NCBI RefSeq assembly: GCF_018070465.1 | Contig: NZ_JAGPXT010000008.1 | Span: forward strand, 124,001-188,000 | Length of the DNA: 64,000 nucleotides | Source of the DNA: Micromonospora sp. C95 | GTDB lineage: Bacteria; Actinomycetota; Actinomycetes; Mycobacteriales; Micromonosporaceae | Direction: 5' to 3' | Shown: piece by piece, positions 41,535 through 53,217 of the stretch | How positions within the stretch are numbered: position 1 is the stretch's first letter | Layout: every line of letters begins with the position of its first letter | Translations under genes and position numbers: made by a program | Notes under the pieces: model-generated | The model's input: only the letters and a program-made list of their open reading frames with translations | What the model was told of the DNA's origin: nothing | Databases searched by the model: none

Positions 41535-42468
<934 letters not shown>

Positions 42469-42472
<4 letters not shown>

Positions 42473-42903
42473 GTGGTCACCTCCGGGGTGACCGCAGCGC
42501 CGTCGAGCGCCGCGATGATCTTGTTGGTCATCTCGGCGACGGTTGGACCGGGTGCGCCCTGCCGGGTACGGACGGCGGCGTCGAGGGCGACGACGACGGT
42601 GCGGCGGAAGTTGTCGGCCTCGGCCGGAGCCTGCTCGGCGAGCAGGCGCATCGCCTCGGTCAGGGCGGGCAGCACGCGGTCGGCGAGGGCGGCCACCGAC
42701 CTGCCGTCCAGGTCGACGCCCGTGGACTTCTCCGCAAGCACGTGCCCGACCAGGCCGGTTGCCGAGGCCAGGGCGATGGACCCATCGGTGGCGATCTTGT
42801 GGGGCGAGCCGCCGGCGGCTCCGGCGGCCGACAGCAGTGCGACCGCACCGTACGCGGCCGTGCGAAGCGTGAGTTTGTCCTGGGTGGAAAGGTTGACGGG
42901 CAC
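42469..42903 (-). CDS. Hypothetical protein coupled to the ABC exporter
   Basis: A 144-residue mostly helical, Ala-rich protein. It begins MPVNLSTQDKLTLRTAAYGAVALLSAAG and has the segment ALADRVLPALTEAMRLLAEQ. I recall similar small genes directly before drrAB-like pairs in other actinomycetes, with no known role. The mild hydrophobicity of residues 16-32 could allow membrane contact. It overlaps the ATPase gene by four bases and is first in the operon. Confidence 0.75.
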
Positions 42904-43096
42904 GGTGGTGAACTCCTTGATGTTGACGTGGGCAGGTGGCGACCGCCGGGTGGCGGCCCGGGATCACCGGGCGGGTCTCGGCTCCCGACCGGGGCGGCCC
43001 ACGTCCGGGGTCGGACAGGATCTTTCATGACAAACCTCTCTTCATCGGGCACGGGTCAGCCCGGACGTGCCACTGGATCGGAGTCAGGGCCGCCGG

Positions 43097-43897
43097 TTAC
43101 GGCAGGGTGAGTTCGTAGCGGAGACGCCACCCGAGAGAGCGGGAGCCCAGGTGCCGACGCAGGGCGACCAGGTCGGAGTCCTCGTCGGCGGTGCTGGTCT
43201 CGATCTCCTCGACGTGGGGATGGATCTCGCGTAGTCGGGTGAGCAGAGCGGCGTTGACCCACAGCCCCAGCCGCCGTCCGCGATGACCGACGAGCACGGC
43301 AGGGCCGTGCTGGCGAGCGCGACGCTGCGACGGTGCTCCCGTCATTGCCGCTACATAGGCGACCACGCCGCCGTCCGCCTCGGCGGTGCTCACCACCGCG
43401 TCACCCGGTCGGCTCGGATACCGGAGTAGTTGCTCGACGCTGTTTGCGCCAGTCGGGTCCCCGGTCCAGTGACGCAGTCGGTATCCGGGGTGCTCGACGT
43501 CGACCAACTCACCCAGCCAGGCATGGTGAATATCTCGGTAGGCGAGCAGGCCATGGATCCTGGATCCGGTGCGCCGAAATCCGTGCCGCTCGCAGAACGA
43601 CTGCGCGGCGGAATCCGGGGCGGTCTCCACGATCAGCCGCCGTCCCACGGCGTGTGCACCGACGGCGGCCAGCAGCCGCGATCCGATCCCCCGTCGACGC
43701 CACTGTGGCTGCACATACAGGTTCAGATCAAGGGTGCCCGGCTGCAGGACGGTCGGCGGTGGCAGTTCGTACTCGAACGGCATGACCGGACGTAGATCGG
43801 CGACCCCGGCCACCGAACCGGGCGACGTCACAGCGTGCCAGCGTGGGGTCCCGAGATGATCCAGCGCCACCACGATGTCGATCGCGCTTTCGCTCAT
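43097..43897 (-). CDS. GNAT-family acetyltransferase (two GNAT-like halves)
   Basis: A 266-residue protein. The first half has the acetyl-CoA loop VQPQWRRRGIGSRLLAAVGAHA and ERHGFRRTGSRI. The second half (from about 145) looks like a degenerate GNAT repeat ending ALRRHLGSRSLGWRLRYELTLP. Substrate unknown; mycothiol synthase and streptothricin-type enzymes share this two-domain form. ATG at 43897. It is divergent from the LysR regulator gene, which may control it. Confidence 0.8.
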   Translation of the reverse strand: MSESAIDIVVALDHLGTPRWHAVTSPGSVAGVADLRPVMPFEYELPPPTVLQPGTLDLNLYVQPQWRRRGIGSRLLAAVGAHAVGRRLIVETAPDSAAQSFCERHGFRRTGSRIHGLLAYRDIHHAWLGELVDVEHPGYRLRHWTGDPTGANSVEQLLRYPSRPGDAVVSTAEADGGVVAYVAAMTGAPSQRRARQHGPAVLVGHRGRRLGLWVNAALLTRLREIHPHVEEIETSTADEDSDLVALRRHLGSRSLGWRLRYELTLP

Positions 43898-44087
43898 GCG
43901 TCCACCATCGCCCGGCCGCCCCGGCCGAACAACGCAGAAGATCGCATCGCCGTATTAGCCAGCGGTGATCGATCGACGACGGACCCCGCGACGGTCGGTG
44001 GTCCGAGCCACGCTCGTGCGGCTCGCTCTCGTCGCGGCCGTAGACTGCCCAGTTCGAGGCCGCGATGATCGGAGATAGGGCCATCTG

Positions 44088-44975
44088 GTGGAACTGCGCG
44101 ATATCGAGATCTTTCTGACGCTGGCCGAAGAGCTTCACTTCGGTCGCACGGCCGAGCGTTTGCACGTGTCCCAGTCGCGCGTCAGTCAGTCGATCAAACA
44201 GCAGGAACGCCGGATCGGCGGGGGCCTGTTCGAGCGTACGAGCCGCGCCGTTCGACTCACCCCGCTCGGCGAACGGTTACGCGACCGGCTCCGCACCGGC
44301 TACAGCGAGATCATCTCCGGCATCGAGGAGGCGGCCGCCACCGCACGCGGCCAGGCCGGCACGCTGACCGTCGGCACCATGGCCACCCACTACCGGTCGG
44401 TCGAGGCCGCCCTCGACCTGTTCCGGCAGCGGCACCCGCAGTGCGAGCTGCGCCTGCGCGAGATTCTGCCGACCGACCCGCTCGGGCCGCTGCGGGCCGG
44501 TTCGGTCGACATCGGGATTCTCTGGCTGCCCATCCGCGAGCCCGACCTCACGGTCGGGCCGGTCCTGCACCGCGAGGAACTGGTGCTGGCGGTGGCCGCC
44601 GGTCATCCGCTGGCCAGCCGGGGCAGCGTCGAGTTGGAGGATCTCGGCGATCACCCGGTGGTCTACCCCGAGGGACCCATTCCCGACTACGTGTGGGAGG
44701 CTCACACCCCGTCCACCACCCCGGCCGGGCGGCCCGTCCGGCGCGGACTGGGCATCGTCACCCTCGAGGAGGCCTTCCAAGCGATCGCCGGCGGCAGCGT
44801 CGTGTCCCCGATCGGATCGGACGTGGAAGCTACCCGGCAACGAGGCGACATCGCCTTCCTGCCCATCACCGACGGACCGGTGCTGCACTACGCGCCGGTG
44901 TGGCGCAACGACGGGGAGAACGCCCTGGTACGCGCCTTCGTCCAGGCCGCCACGGAGGCACAGCGAACGACATAG
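44088..44975 (+). CDS. LysR-family transcriptional regulator
   Basis: A 295-residue LysR protein. The N-terminal helix-turn-helix reads VELRDIEIFLTLAEELHFGRTAERLHVSQSRVSQSIKQQERRIGG (GTG start at 44088). The co-inducer domain follows from about residue 90 (AGTLTVGTMATHYRSVEAAL). It belongs to the actinobacterial LysR subgroup with a short DNA-binding linker. It is divergent from the acetyltransferase gene at 43097-43897, the usual target arrangement for LysR proteins. Confidence 0.92.
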   Translation: MELRDIEIFLTLAEELHFGRTAERLHVSQSRVSQSIKQQERRIGGGLFERTSRAVRLTPLGERLRDRLRTGYSEIISGIEEAAATARGQAGTLTVGTMATHYRSVEAALDLFRQRHPQCELRLREILPTDPLGPLRAGSVDIGILWLPIREPDLTVGPVLHREELVLAVAAGHPLASRGSVELEDLGDHPVVYPEGPIPDYVWEAHTPSTTPAGRPVRRGLGIVTLEEAFQAIAGGSVVSPIGSDVEATRQRGDIAFLPITDGPVLHYAPVWRNDGENALVRAFVQAATEAQRTT

Positions 44976-45191
44976 CCGGCCCGGTGCCGCCCTTTCCACC
45001 GCCAAGCCGTGACTGCGGCTCCACGCCGGCCGAGCGCTGGACAATCTCGTGCCGCCGTCCGACGAACCGCAAATCGAACATCAAAGTGTTGCACCCGGAT
45101 CACCAAGACCCGCGCAAATCGAAAGCCAAGGTCCACGCAGATCGAAAATGCGGCCGTCATGATGATGCCCGTGCCTACACTGGACCCCGGT

Positions 45192-45222
45192 TTGCGACCG
45201 GCGGTCGGCTGGGGTGACCCGC
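45192..45222 (+). repeat. Imperfect direct repeat, copy B
   Basis: Partner of 40374-40404, with 27 of 31 bases identical and the same orientation. Confidence 0.5.
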
Positions 45223-45324
45223 AGCAGCCGGAACCCGTACCGACCGCTACAACTACTCGGACTCACCTGAAAAGGGCGTATGGCTACCTTGCCTGAGCCC
45301 GGCCGACCACGGCCGCACGGCGCA

Positions 45325-45373
45325 CATCATCAAGGGCTCGACCGACTGCCGGTAGGTCAAGCCCTTGATGATG
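45325..45373. repeat. Long hairpin: 19-bp stem, 11-nt loop
   Basis: Bases 45325-45343 pair with 45355-45373 with a single mismatch; the outer 14 bp (CATCATCAAGGGCT) are perfect. It is 48 bp downstream of the Imm7 stop, so it may terminate the Imm7 transcript, or be the end of a lost mobile element. Confidence 0.8.
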
Positions 45374-45421
45374 GTTTGATGCGCCCACGGACCTGGCACC
45401 TGAGGGACAGATCTGAAGGGA

Positions 45422-45820
45422 TCAGTCCTCCACGACGGGATGAAGCGGTGACAGGAACGGGTCGAGGCGTTCGGTGATGCCACCCCGCGCCATGACGTGG
45501 ACCAGGAACGCGTTCGGTCCGGGAGGAGCAGGCATTTCCTCGTCCTTTTCGTAGAGGAGGCCATAGGACCCCGGTAGCCGTCGTGCCACGAACTCGAGCA
45601 CCTGGCGCATCCCCGCCGCCTCGTCCCGCCGTCGGTTCGCTACTCCGTGCAGGAGCAGGTGGTACTCCCCGTTGAGTATCGTCACCTCCGCCGAGACATT
45701 CGTTGGGAAGTCCAACCCGGCTATCATCTCGTTCAGCTCATCGATGATGGCGTTGAGTTGGCCGGTGTCTGACTCCTCGGTGGTCTGCGAGAGGCGGAAC
45801 CATCCGTGGAACTCGTACAC
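45422..45820 (-). CDS. Imm7-family immunity protein
   Basis: A 132-residue protein beginning VYEFHGWFRLSQTTEESDTG, with later VSAEVTILNGEYHLLLHGVANRR and GSYGLLYEKDEE, which fits the Imm7 family of polymorphic-toxin immunity proteins. These bind and block the matching toxin tip in the cytosol. The GTG at 45820 has GGAGG overlapping the stop of an upstream frame (TGACGTG), the usual toxin-immunity junction. The toxin gene itself survives only as its last 60 or so codons, so this is an orphan immunity gene. The family call is from pattern memory. Confidence 0.8.
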   Translation of the reverse strand: MYEFHGWFRLSQTTEESDTGQLNAIIDELNEMIAGLDFPTNVSAEVTILNGEYHLLLHGVANRRRDEAAGMRQVLEFVARRLPGSYGLLYEKDEEMPAPPGPNAFLVHVMARGGITERLDPFLSPLHPVVED

Positions 45821-45821
45821 G

Positions 45822-46022
45822 TCAACCTCCGAGCGGTCTGGTGTCGATGACGGGCTCGATGCCGTACCGGACACCGTATTCGTGCAGCTTCCTGATTACT
45901 CCACCGGCGGGTGGCCCCTCGAAGTGGAAGTACGGCACTCGTCCGATTTCGATGGCTTTCTCGAACGTGGCGTGGTGAACCGGCCGCTGCCCGCGTCGTA
46001 AGCACGCCGCCGCCATGGCCAA
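45822..46022 (-). pseudogene. C-terminal remnant of a polymorphic toxin
   Basis: A 66-codon frame whose end (HATFEKAIEIGRVPYFHFEG, then VIRKLHEYGVRYGIEPVIDT) abuts the Imm7 start by a TGA-C-GTG junction. The compact basic sequence with YFHFEG and RYGIEP looks like the end of a toxin domain, possibly nuclease-like. The 5' part is gone and no leader, repeat or secretion domain is present. The toxin family cannot be named from this piece. Confidence 0.55.
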
Positions 46023-46045
46023 CCCGACGTTCTACGAGCTGCAGC

Positions 46046-46125
46046 GCGGAGGACACCGTGCGCGCGTTCGCCGCCGACGCCTCGCACGAACTGCGGACCC
46101 CCTGGCCACCGTAAACCGCGTTCCG
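46046..46125 (+). pseudogene. Histidine kinase fragment (H-box)
   Basis: AEDTVRAFAADASHELRTP is the HisKA dimerisation and phosphoacceptor box of a sensor kinase. Right after it the frame breaks: the next one reads LATVNRV, the normal continuation, after a one-base loss. No sensor, ATPase or membrane part is present. It overlaps, on the other strand, the start of the toxin remnant, so only debris is left here. Confidence 0.75.
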
Positions 46126-46162
46126 TCATGCCGGCCGACGACGCCAGCCCGATGCGCTGGGC

Positions 46163-47053
46163 TCAGGCCTCGGGGATCTTGGCCCCGAAGTTCTCCAGCG
46201 TGATGTCCTCCGGCTCCGGCCCACCGCGAACTCCGGTATCAAGGGTGTCGATGGCGGCGAGTTGATCTTCTGTGAGGTCGAAGTCGACGACGTCGAGGTT
46301 CTCCCTGATCCGCGACGGCTTGACCGACTTCGGGATCACCTGCCGGCCCTGTTGCAGGTGCCAGCGCAGCATCACCTGGGCCGGAGTCTTGTCGTGGGCA
46401 GCAGCGATCTCCACGATCACCGGGTCCTTCAGGGTGCTCTTCTTGCCCTCACCCCAGCCGGGGTAGAACGTGACGCCGCCGATGGGCGACCACGCCTGGT
46501 TGACGATGCCGCGCTCGCTGTCGTACGCCAGCAGTTCGGATTGGCGGAAGTACGGGTGGACCTCGATCTGGTTCACGGCCGGCACGATGCTCGTCTCGGC
46601 GAGCAGCCGGTCAAGGTGCCGAGGCATGAAGTTCGAGACGCCGATCGCACGCACCTTTCCGTCGGACAGCAGCTTCTCCAGCGCCCGGTACGCCTGGATC
46701 GTCAGCTCGAACCCGTTGGGAAAGGCCTGGTGCAGGATGAACAGGTCGATCTGCTCGACCCCCAGCTTGCGGGCCGACTTGTCGAAGGCGTGCAACGTGG
46801 CGTCGTAGCCGTAATCGGTGATCCACACCTTGGTTTCGATGAACACCTCCTCCCGCACCAGTCCGGAACGGCGGATGGCCTCACCCACCTCACGCTCGTT
46901 GCCGTACGCCGCAGCCGTATCGATGTGCCGGTAGCCGACCTCGAGAGCGACCGCCACGGCCTCCGTCGTCTCCTCGGGCGCGCTCTGGAACACACCGAGC
47001 CCGACAGCAGGCATCTCCACACCGCTGTTCAACGTCATTGTCGGAACACTCAT
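46163..47053 (-). CDS. Aldo/keto reductase
   Basis: A 296-residue NADPH-dependent TIM-barrel reductase. The catalytic tetrad is visible: Asp in YRHIDTAAAYGNE with Tyr, Lys in EVFIETKVW, and His in LFILHQAFP. The cofactor segment is IPKSVKPSRIRENLDVVDFDL. It resembles 2,5-diketo-gluconate reductase-type enzymes; the substrate is unknown. The ATG at 47053 (MSVPTMTLNSG) is preferred to the GTG at 47128. A second AKR of another subgroup survives as a fragment at 47465. Confidence 0.92.
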   Translation of the reverse strand: MSVPTMTLNSGVEMPAVGLGVFQSAPEETTEAVAVALEVGYRHIDTAAAYGNEREVGEAIRRSGLVREEVFIETKVWITDYGYDATLHAFDKSARKLGVEQIDLFILHQAFPNGFELTIQAYRALEKLLSDGKVRAIGVSNFMPRHLDRLLAETSIVPAVNQIEVHPYFRQSELLAYDSERGIVNQAWSPIGGVTFYPGWGEGKKSTLKDPVIVEIAAAHDKTPAQVMLRWHLQQGRQVIPKSVKPSRIRENLDVVDFDLTEDQLAAIDTLDTGVRGGPEPEDITLENFGAKIPEA

Positions 47054-49181
<2,128 letters not shown>

Positions 49182-49595
49182 GTTGGTGCTCCTTGGTCGC
49201 GTTGCAGGTGTGCGGTGCAGCCGGTCGAGGGGTGTCGGCCCGCCGCCGTGCTGGCCCACCCCTTATGCCACCAGCCGCCGCAGCCGTTCGTCAGTGCCGC
49301 CGTGTCACGTCCGACTCGTGACGTGGCGTCACGAGTCGCCCCTCGGCGGCGAGGACAGTGTTGGCACGTCGGCCGCGACCCGGATGGTCCGGAGATATCG
49401 CAGATTGGTCGATCGACCGATCACGTATTCGCCGGAAGGCCACCGTCAGACACCACCGAGGCGGTACGTGACCTCGCCGAGCACCTCCGATGAGCGAGCA
49501 GGCCCGCAGAGTGCGGGGCGACGGGACAGATCCCCCTCGTTCGTGCCGAGGCTGGCGTCGGTGCCGCCACCTATACTTGTTCCCGCGGAATTCGC
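49182..49595. other. Intergenic region with a 12-bp perfect palindrome
   Basis: No convincing gene in 414 bases. It holds the inverted repeat 49312-49338. Short frames end here on the plus strand but lack family resemblance. Confidence 0.5.
49312..49338. promoter_or_regulatory. Inverted repeat, 12-bp perfect arms, 3-nt spacer
   Basis: CGACTCGTGACG (49312-49323) is the exact reverse complement of 49327-49338. It lies 131 nt before the lipoprotein peptidase start and 258 nt past the MBL-fold stop. The small spacer and length are operator-like; a hairpin is also possible. The regulator is unknown. Confidence 0.55.
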
Positions 49596-50453
49596 TCAGG
49601 ACGTGATGTCGGGCGCAATGATCACCGACTCTGCCGGCGATTCCTCCAGACCTCGCACAAACTCTTCCCGTGTCGCTTCAGAGTTGTACTGATAGAGGTA
49701 CGTGTATTCAGGCACCATGGCGGCCACTGCCTTCACGGCTTCGCCGGGGCCCAGTGCGTACGGAGGATACAGGGGCAGGAACGCGAGGTAGATGTCCTTT
49801 AGTTCCAACATTTCGGGTATAGCCTCGGTCGAGCCTGCGACGTATATTCTGCGGTTGTCGATCGTCACCACATATCCGTTTCCGCGCCCGCGCGGATGCC
49901 AGCGCTCGGCTTCCCCGCCGAGGCCGTATGCCGGGATCGCCTCGATCGTGATCCCGCCATTTTCGGACCGTTCGCCGTTCGCAAGTGTGACCGCGTCCGC
50001 TCTCAGGCCCGCCGGGAGCCTGTCCCTGACGTACGGGGGCACGACGAGCAACGTGTCCGGCCCGGCAAGCTCTTCCAGCGTCTCGGCGTCATAGTTCTCG
50101 GCATGCTCGTGTGACACCAGGACGACGTCAGGCGCGGGACGCCCGGCGTACGGGCCAACGCCGCCGGTGGGATCCGTGTAGATGGTGCCCGCCGGCGTAT
50201 CGATGATCACGCTCATCTGCCTCATCTGGCTGACGACGATGCGGCCATCGTCGGAGACGAAGGCGACACCTGGGCGCTGAGTTTGCGGCACGCCGCCGGA
50301 ACCTCGAGGCGGCTGTGCGACGTCTCCGGACACTGTGCACCCGACGGTCAGTACGGCCGCCGCGACGACCCCCGCCACCAGGGCCGTCCACCGGATCGCA
50401 GCGTCCCGTGCCGGCGCCCGCCCACTCTCGTTGATCTGTTCGCCGTCATTCAT
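49596..50453 (-). CDS. Metallo-beta-lactamase-fold lipoprotein with altered metal motif
   Basis: A 285-residue exported protein: Arg/charged start, hydrophobic LVAGVVAAAVLTVGC with lipobox, so a lipoprotein. The body is an UlaG-type MBL fold: MSVIIDTPAGTIYTDPTGG, VVLVSHEHAENYD, IEAIPAYGLGG, YVVTIDNRRIYVAGSTE. The HxHxDH metal motif reads HEHAEN (Asp to Glu, His to Asn) and the later GDTE is GSTE, so two to three metal ligands are lost. Ordinary zinc hydrolase activity is doubtful. Start at 50453; a GGAG-like site is near. Confidence 0.82.
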   Translation of the reverse strand: MNDGEQINESGRAPARDAAIRWTALVAGVVAAAVLTVGCTVSGDVAQPPRGSGGVPQTQRPGVAFVSDDGRIVVSQMRQMSVIIDTPAGTIYTDPTGGVGPYAGRPAPDVVLVSHEHAENYDAETLEELAGPDTLLVVPPYVRDRLPAGLRADAVTLANGERSENGGITIEAIPAYGLGGEAERWHPRGRGNGYVVTIDNRRIYVAGSTEAIPEMLELKDIYLAFLPLYPPYALGPGEAVKAVAAMVPEYTYLYQYNSEATREEFVRGLEESPAESVIIAPDITS

Positions 50454-50522
50454 CGAAGGAGCACCTCACTATCAGGGCCTGTTTCCGTCGTGGTGTCCCT
50501 GTTCGTTGGAAAGTCCGGCCGG

Positions 50523-51262
50523 TCAGGCGTTCATCCCACCATCGATGGTGAGGACGGAACCGGTCATGAAGGACGACGCCGGGCTCGCCAGAAAAGCGAC
50601 GACCGCGGCCACCTCGTCGGTTGTGCCGTATCGCCCGAGGGGCACCAGGCTGCGGATATAGTCAGCGTCCTCGCCGTCGCCCGGGTTCAGCGCAGTGTCG
50701 ATCGGTCCGGGCTGCACCAGGTTGACAGTGATGTTGGCCGGTCCGAGCTCGCGTGCCAGGCCTCGGGTGAAGGAATGGTGTGCGGACTTGGTCAGCGCGT
50801 AGAGCGTCACCCCTGCGAACGGGACGCGATCTCCGTGGGTCGAGCCGATGGTGATGATCCGGCCTCCGTCCCCCAGATGACGGATGGCGGCCCGGGTGGT
50901 CAACACGGTGCCACGGACGTTGACATGCGAATTCTACTGATGTCGTCCGGGCTCAGATCAGTGATGTTGCCGTGGCGGATGGTGCCGGCGTTGTTGACAA
51001 GGATGTCGAGGCCACCCAGGTCGCGTACCGCACTCTCCACCAGCTTCTCGTTTGCCTCGGGATCTGCGCTGTCGGCTTGAATGGCAATGCCGCGCCGTCC
51101 CTCGTCCTCAATTCTGCTGACGATTTCTTGGGCGCGGTCGGCGGCGCGTTCGTAGCTGATGGCGACGTCAGCGCCGTTCTTGGCCAGTGTCACGGCGATC
51201 GCAGCGCCGATGCCGCGGGAACTGCCGGTCACCAGTGCCCGCTTACCCTGCAGGTTCAACAT
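50523..51262 (-). pseudogene. SDR-family oxidoreductase, frameshifted
   Basis: The N-terminal part (MLNLQGKRALVTGSSRGIGA ... ILVNNAGTIRHGNITDLSPD) and the C-terminal part (LTTRAAIRHLGDGGRIITIG ... YALTKSAH with Tyr/Lys, ... FMTGSVLTIDGGMNA) belong to one FabG-like reductase of about 246 residues. They are in different frames, and the break is near 50900-50935. Between DISRIR and VNVRGTV one base appears to be missing. It may be a true mutation or a sequencing error. AAGGATC precedes the ATG at 51262. Confidence 0.85.
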
Positions 51263-51388
51263 GTTCGATCCTTCTGTCGAATCGATCTGGGGCTGGCCTT
51301 TCACATCCCGCAGCCACCAGGTCCCGATCGGGGTGACCACCGAATGCCGGGATACCCCGCCATCGGCACCTGACGAGCGGAGACACCG

Positions 51389-52480
51389 TCACTGCCGGAT
51401 GCCGGTGCGGGCGGCCTCTTCGACTCGGGCGATGAGACGGCTGTTATGGACGGCGTGGCGAAAGCCCGGGGTTCGGTAGGTCCCGTTGGTGATGTCGCGC
51501 GCCAGACTGGCGTACACCTCGCCGACATTGATGGATGCTCCGGTCCAGATGTCGGCGGCGGTCGGGCCGGTGCCGGTGGCAACGGGGTGGTCGGGCGCGG
51601 CGAAGTCCACGTTCGACGACAGCGACAGGTCGCCGACCTGGACGCCCGCCGGGTGGTTGCCGACCAACTTCAGCCAGCCCTCCGAGCCCCGGATCTCCAG
51701 GCGGAAGTGCGCGTCGGCGATGGGCATACCGGCCAGGATCTGCACCCCTACCGGTGCGCCGGAGGTGGTCTTGACGATGGCGTCGAGGTGGTCCGGCACT
51801 TCCCGGACGGAGATGGTGCCGGTGTCGGCCAGCTTCACCTCTGGCCAGAGCGTTTCGGTACGGGCGTCGACATCGGTGATATCGCCGAGGACCGCCTCGA
51901 CCACATCCAGCACGTGGCCCGCAGCGATCGGCAGGAAGCCGGCCCCCGCAGCCGCCTTGTCGAAGTACTCGTACGCGCTGACCGATTCCGGGCCGTTGCC
52001 GAATGTCGTCGCAGAGACCCGCGCCGACAGCAGGCGTCCCAGCCGGCCAGCTGTGATGATCTCCGCCGCGCGGCGCACCGACGGGTTCAGCCGGCCCTGC
52101 AGGCCGATCGCGGTATGGAGCGAACCGACCGCGGCGGCCATCTCCTCTGCCTGGGCAACCGTCGTTCCGAGCGGGGATTCTGAGTAGACGGCCTTGCCTG
52201 CGGCCAGGGCTGCGAGCACGAGCTCGCGGTGGGCGGGGACCTTGACCGCGACGGTAACGAGATCGATCGACGGATCGCGGATGAGCTCGAACGGATCGGC
52301 GAACCAACGCCCAGCGCCGAATGCCTCGGCGGCGGCACGAGCGCTCTCCTCGTTGCGAGTCGCCACCGCCGCCAGGCTGAGCTGCGGCTGTGCGGCCAGC
52401 GCGGGGATGTGTGACGCCCCTGCCCAACTGGCCCTGGTGTCTGCTCCGATGATGCCGGCGCGGATCACAGTGTCTGACAT
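51389..52480 (-). CDS. Gfo/Idh/MocA-family oxidoreductase
   Basis: A 363-residue NAD(P)-dependent dehydrogenase. The Rossmann start is RAGIIGADTRASWAGASHIP and AAVATRNEESARAAAEAFG; then DLVTVAVKVPAHRELVLAALAAGKAVYSESPLGTTVAQAEEM, where the usual EKP reads ESP, so the conserved catalytic Lys is changed to Ser. That change suggests an unusual or sugar-independent role and is worth noting. The C-terminal beta sheet follows. The ATG at 52480 is chosen. The broken SDR lies just downstream, and both may once have shared an operon. Confidence 0.88.
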   Translation of the reverse strand: MSDTVIRAGIIGADTRASWAGASHIPALAAQPQLSLAAVATRNEESARAAAEAFGAGRWFADPFELIRDPSIDLVTVAVKVPAHRELVLAALAAGKAVYSESPLGTTVAQAEEMAAAVGSLHTAIGLQGRLNPSVRRAAEIITAGRLGRLLSARVSATTFGNGPESVSAYEYFDKAAAGAGFLPIAAGHVLDVVEAVLGDITDVDARTETLWPEVKLADTGTISVREVPDHLDAIVKTTSGAPVGVQILAGMPIADAHFRLEIRGSEGWLKLVGNHPAGVQVGDLSLSSNVDFAAPDHPVATGTGPTAADIWTGASINVGEVYASLARDITNGTYRTPGFRHAVHNSRLIARVEEAARTGIRQ

Positions 52481-52753
52481 GAAACTCAGCTCCGTCGTCT
52501 TCTTGGGTGGCGGCACGGCCGATTCCGCGTCGCTCGGTTGGATACGAACGAACTTGACGATTCAACAATGACACCCTGAACTTGAAGCGTCAACATCGCG
52601 GGCAAGAGGCGCGGACCACAACGAACGCGAGCGGGGCAGCCGGTCAGCAGGCGTACAAGGGGGTCAAGTGACGACATAACGGCGTTTACCGCCCGTCTCT
52701 GTCCATACGGCAGGTCGGCACACCCGGGTGACCTGACCGATGTCGTCGTAGGA

Positions 52754-53140
52754 GTGGATCGCCCGGGGTGCGCCACCACCGCGCTCGGGGCCCAGGCCCC
52801 ACCGCTGATCTGCACCGAAGGAGTGCCGTCGGGCGGCGTTCACACACTGCTGCGTGCCGCTCGGGGAGCGGTGATCCGGTGGCGCAACGACTTCGACTGG
52901 ACCGGCGTACGACTGACGGCGGCGGCTCTCCAGCGGTATCCGGCTGCGGTCCCGTGGCGGATGGCTGCGGCTGACTACCTGCTGGCGGCGGGCGCCGGTA
53001 CGGCCCTGCTCGGTACGCCGGCCCGGACGCCGTGGGACGAGTCGCTGGGCGAGGCGATGCGGCGCACCGGCCGGGCGGCGATGGAGGAACGGCTGCTCGA
53101 CCGGCTCATCGCCGACCTACGCGCGGCCGGCGCCAGATAG
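52754..53140 (+). pseudogene. C-terminal remnant of a DUF2399/TIGR02679 protein (JetD of type II Wadjet)
   Basis: About 128 codons. APPLICTEGVPSGGVHTLLR, VIRWRNDFDWTGVRL and VPWRMAAADYLLAA match the DUF2399 (Toprim-like) domain of TIGR02679 proteins, the JetD component of type II Wadjet anti-plasmid systems. The N-terminal two thirds and the JetABC genes are absent. The frame is open upstream but has no related sequence. A truncated leftover of a defence locus is the likely reading. Confidence 0.75.
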
Positions 53141-53217
53141 CGGCTGGCCGTCAGCACGGTCGACATTGGAGTCCGCCGAAGCTACCCGAACCGCCTGATG
53201 CTGGCGGGCTGGTCGTG

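Larger units (their letters stand above)
44976..45421. other. Intergenic region with direct-repeat copy and strong hairpin
   Basis: No gene recognised in 446 bases. It holds direct-repeat copy B (45192-45222) and the 19-bp stem hairpin at 45325-45373. Confidence 0.5.

Noticed and set aside
49440..49490. Possible gene end (TTEAVRDLAEHLR) in the 49-kb intergenic region
   Set aside because: Only a dozen residues look protein-like and there is no upstream body, so it cannot be called.
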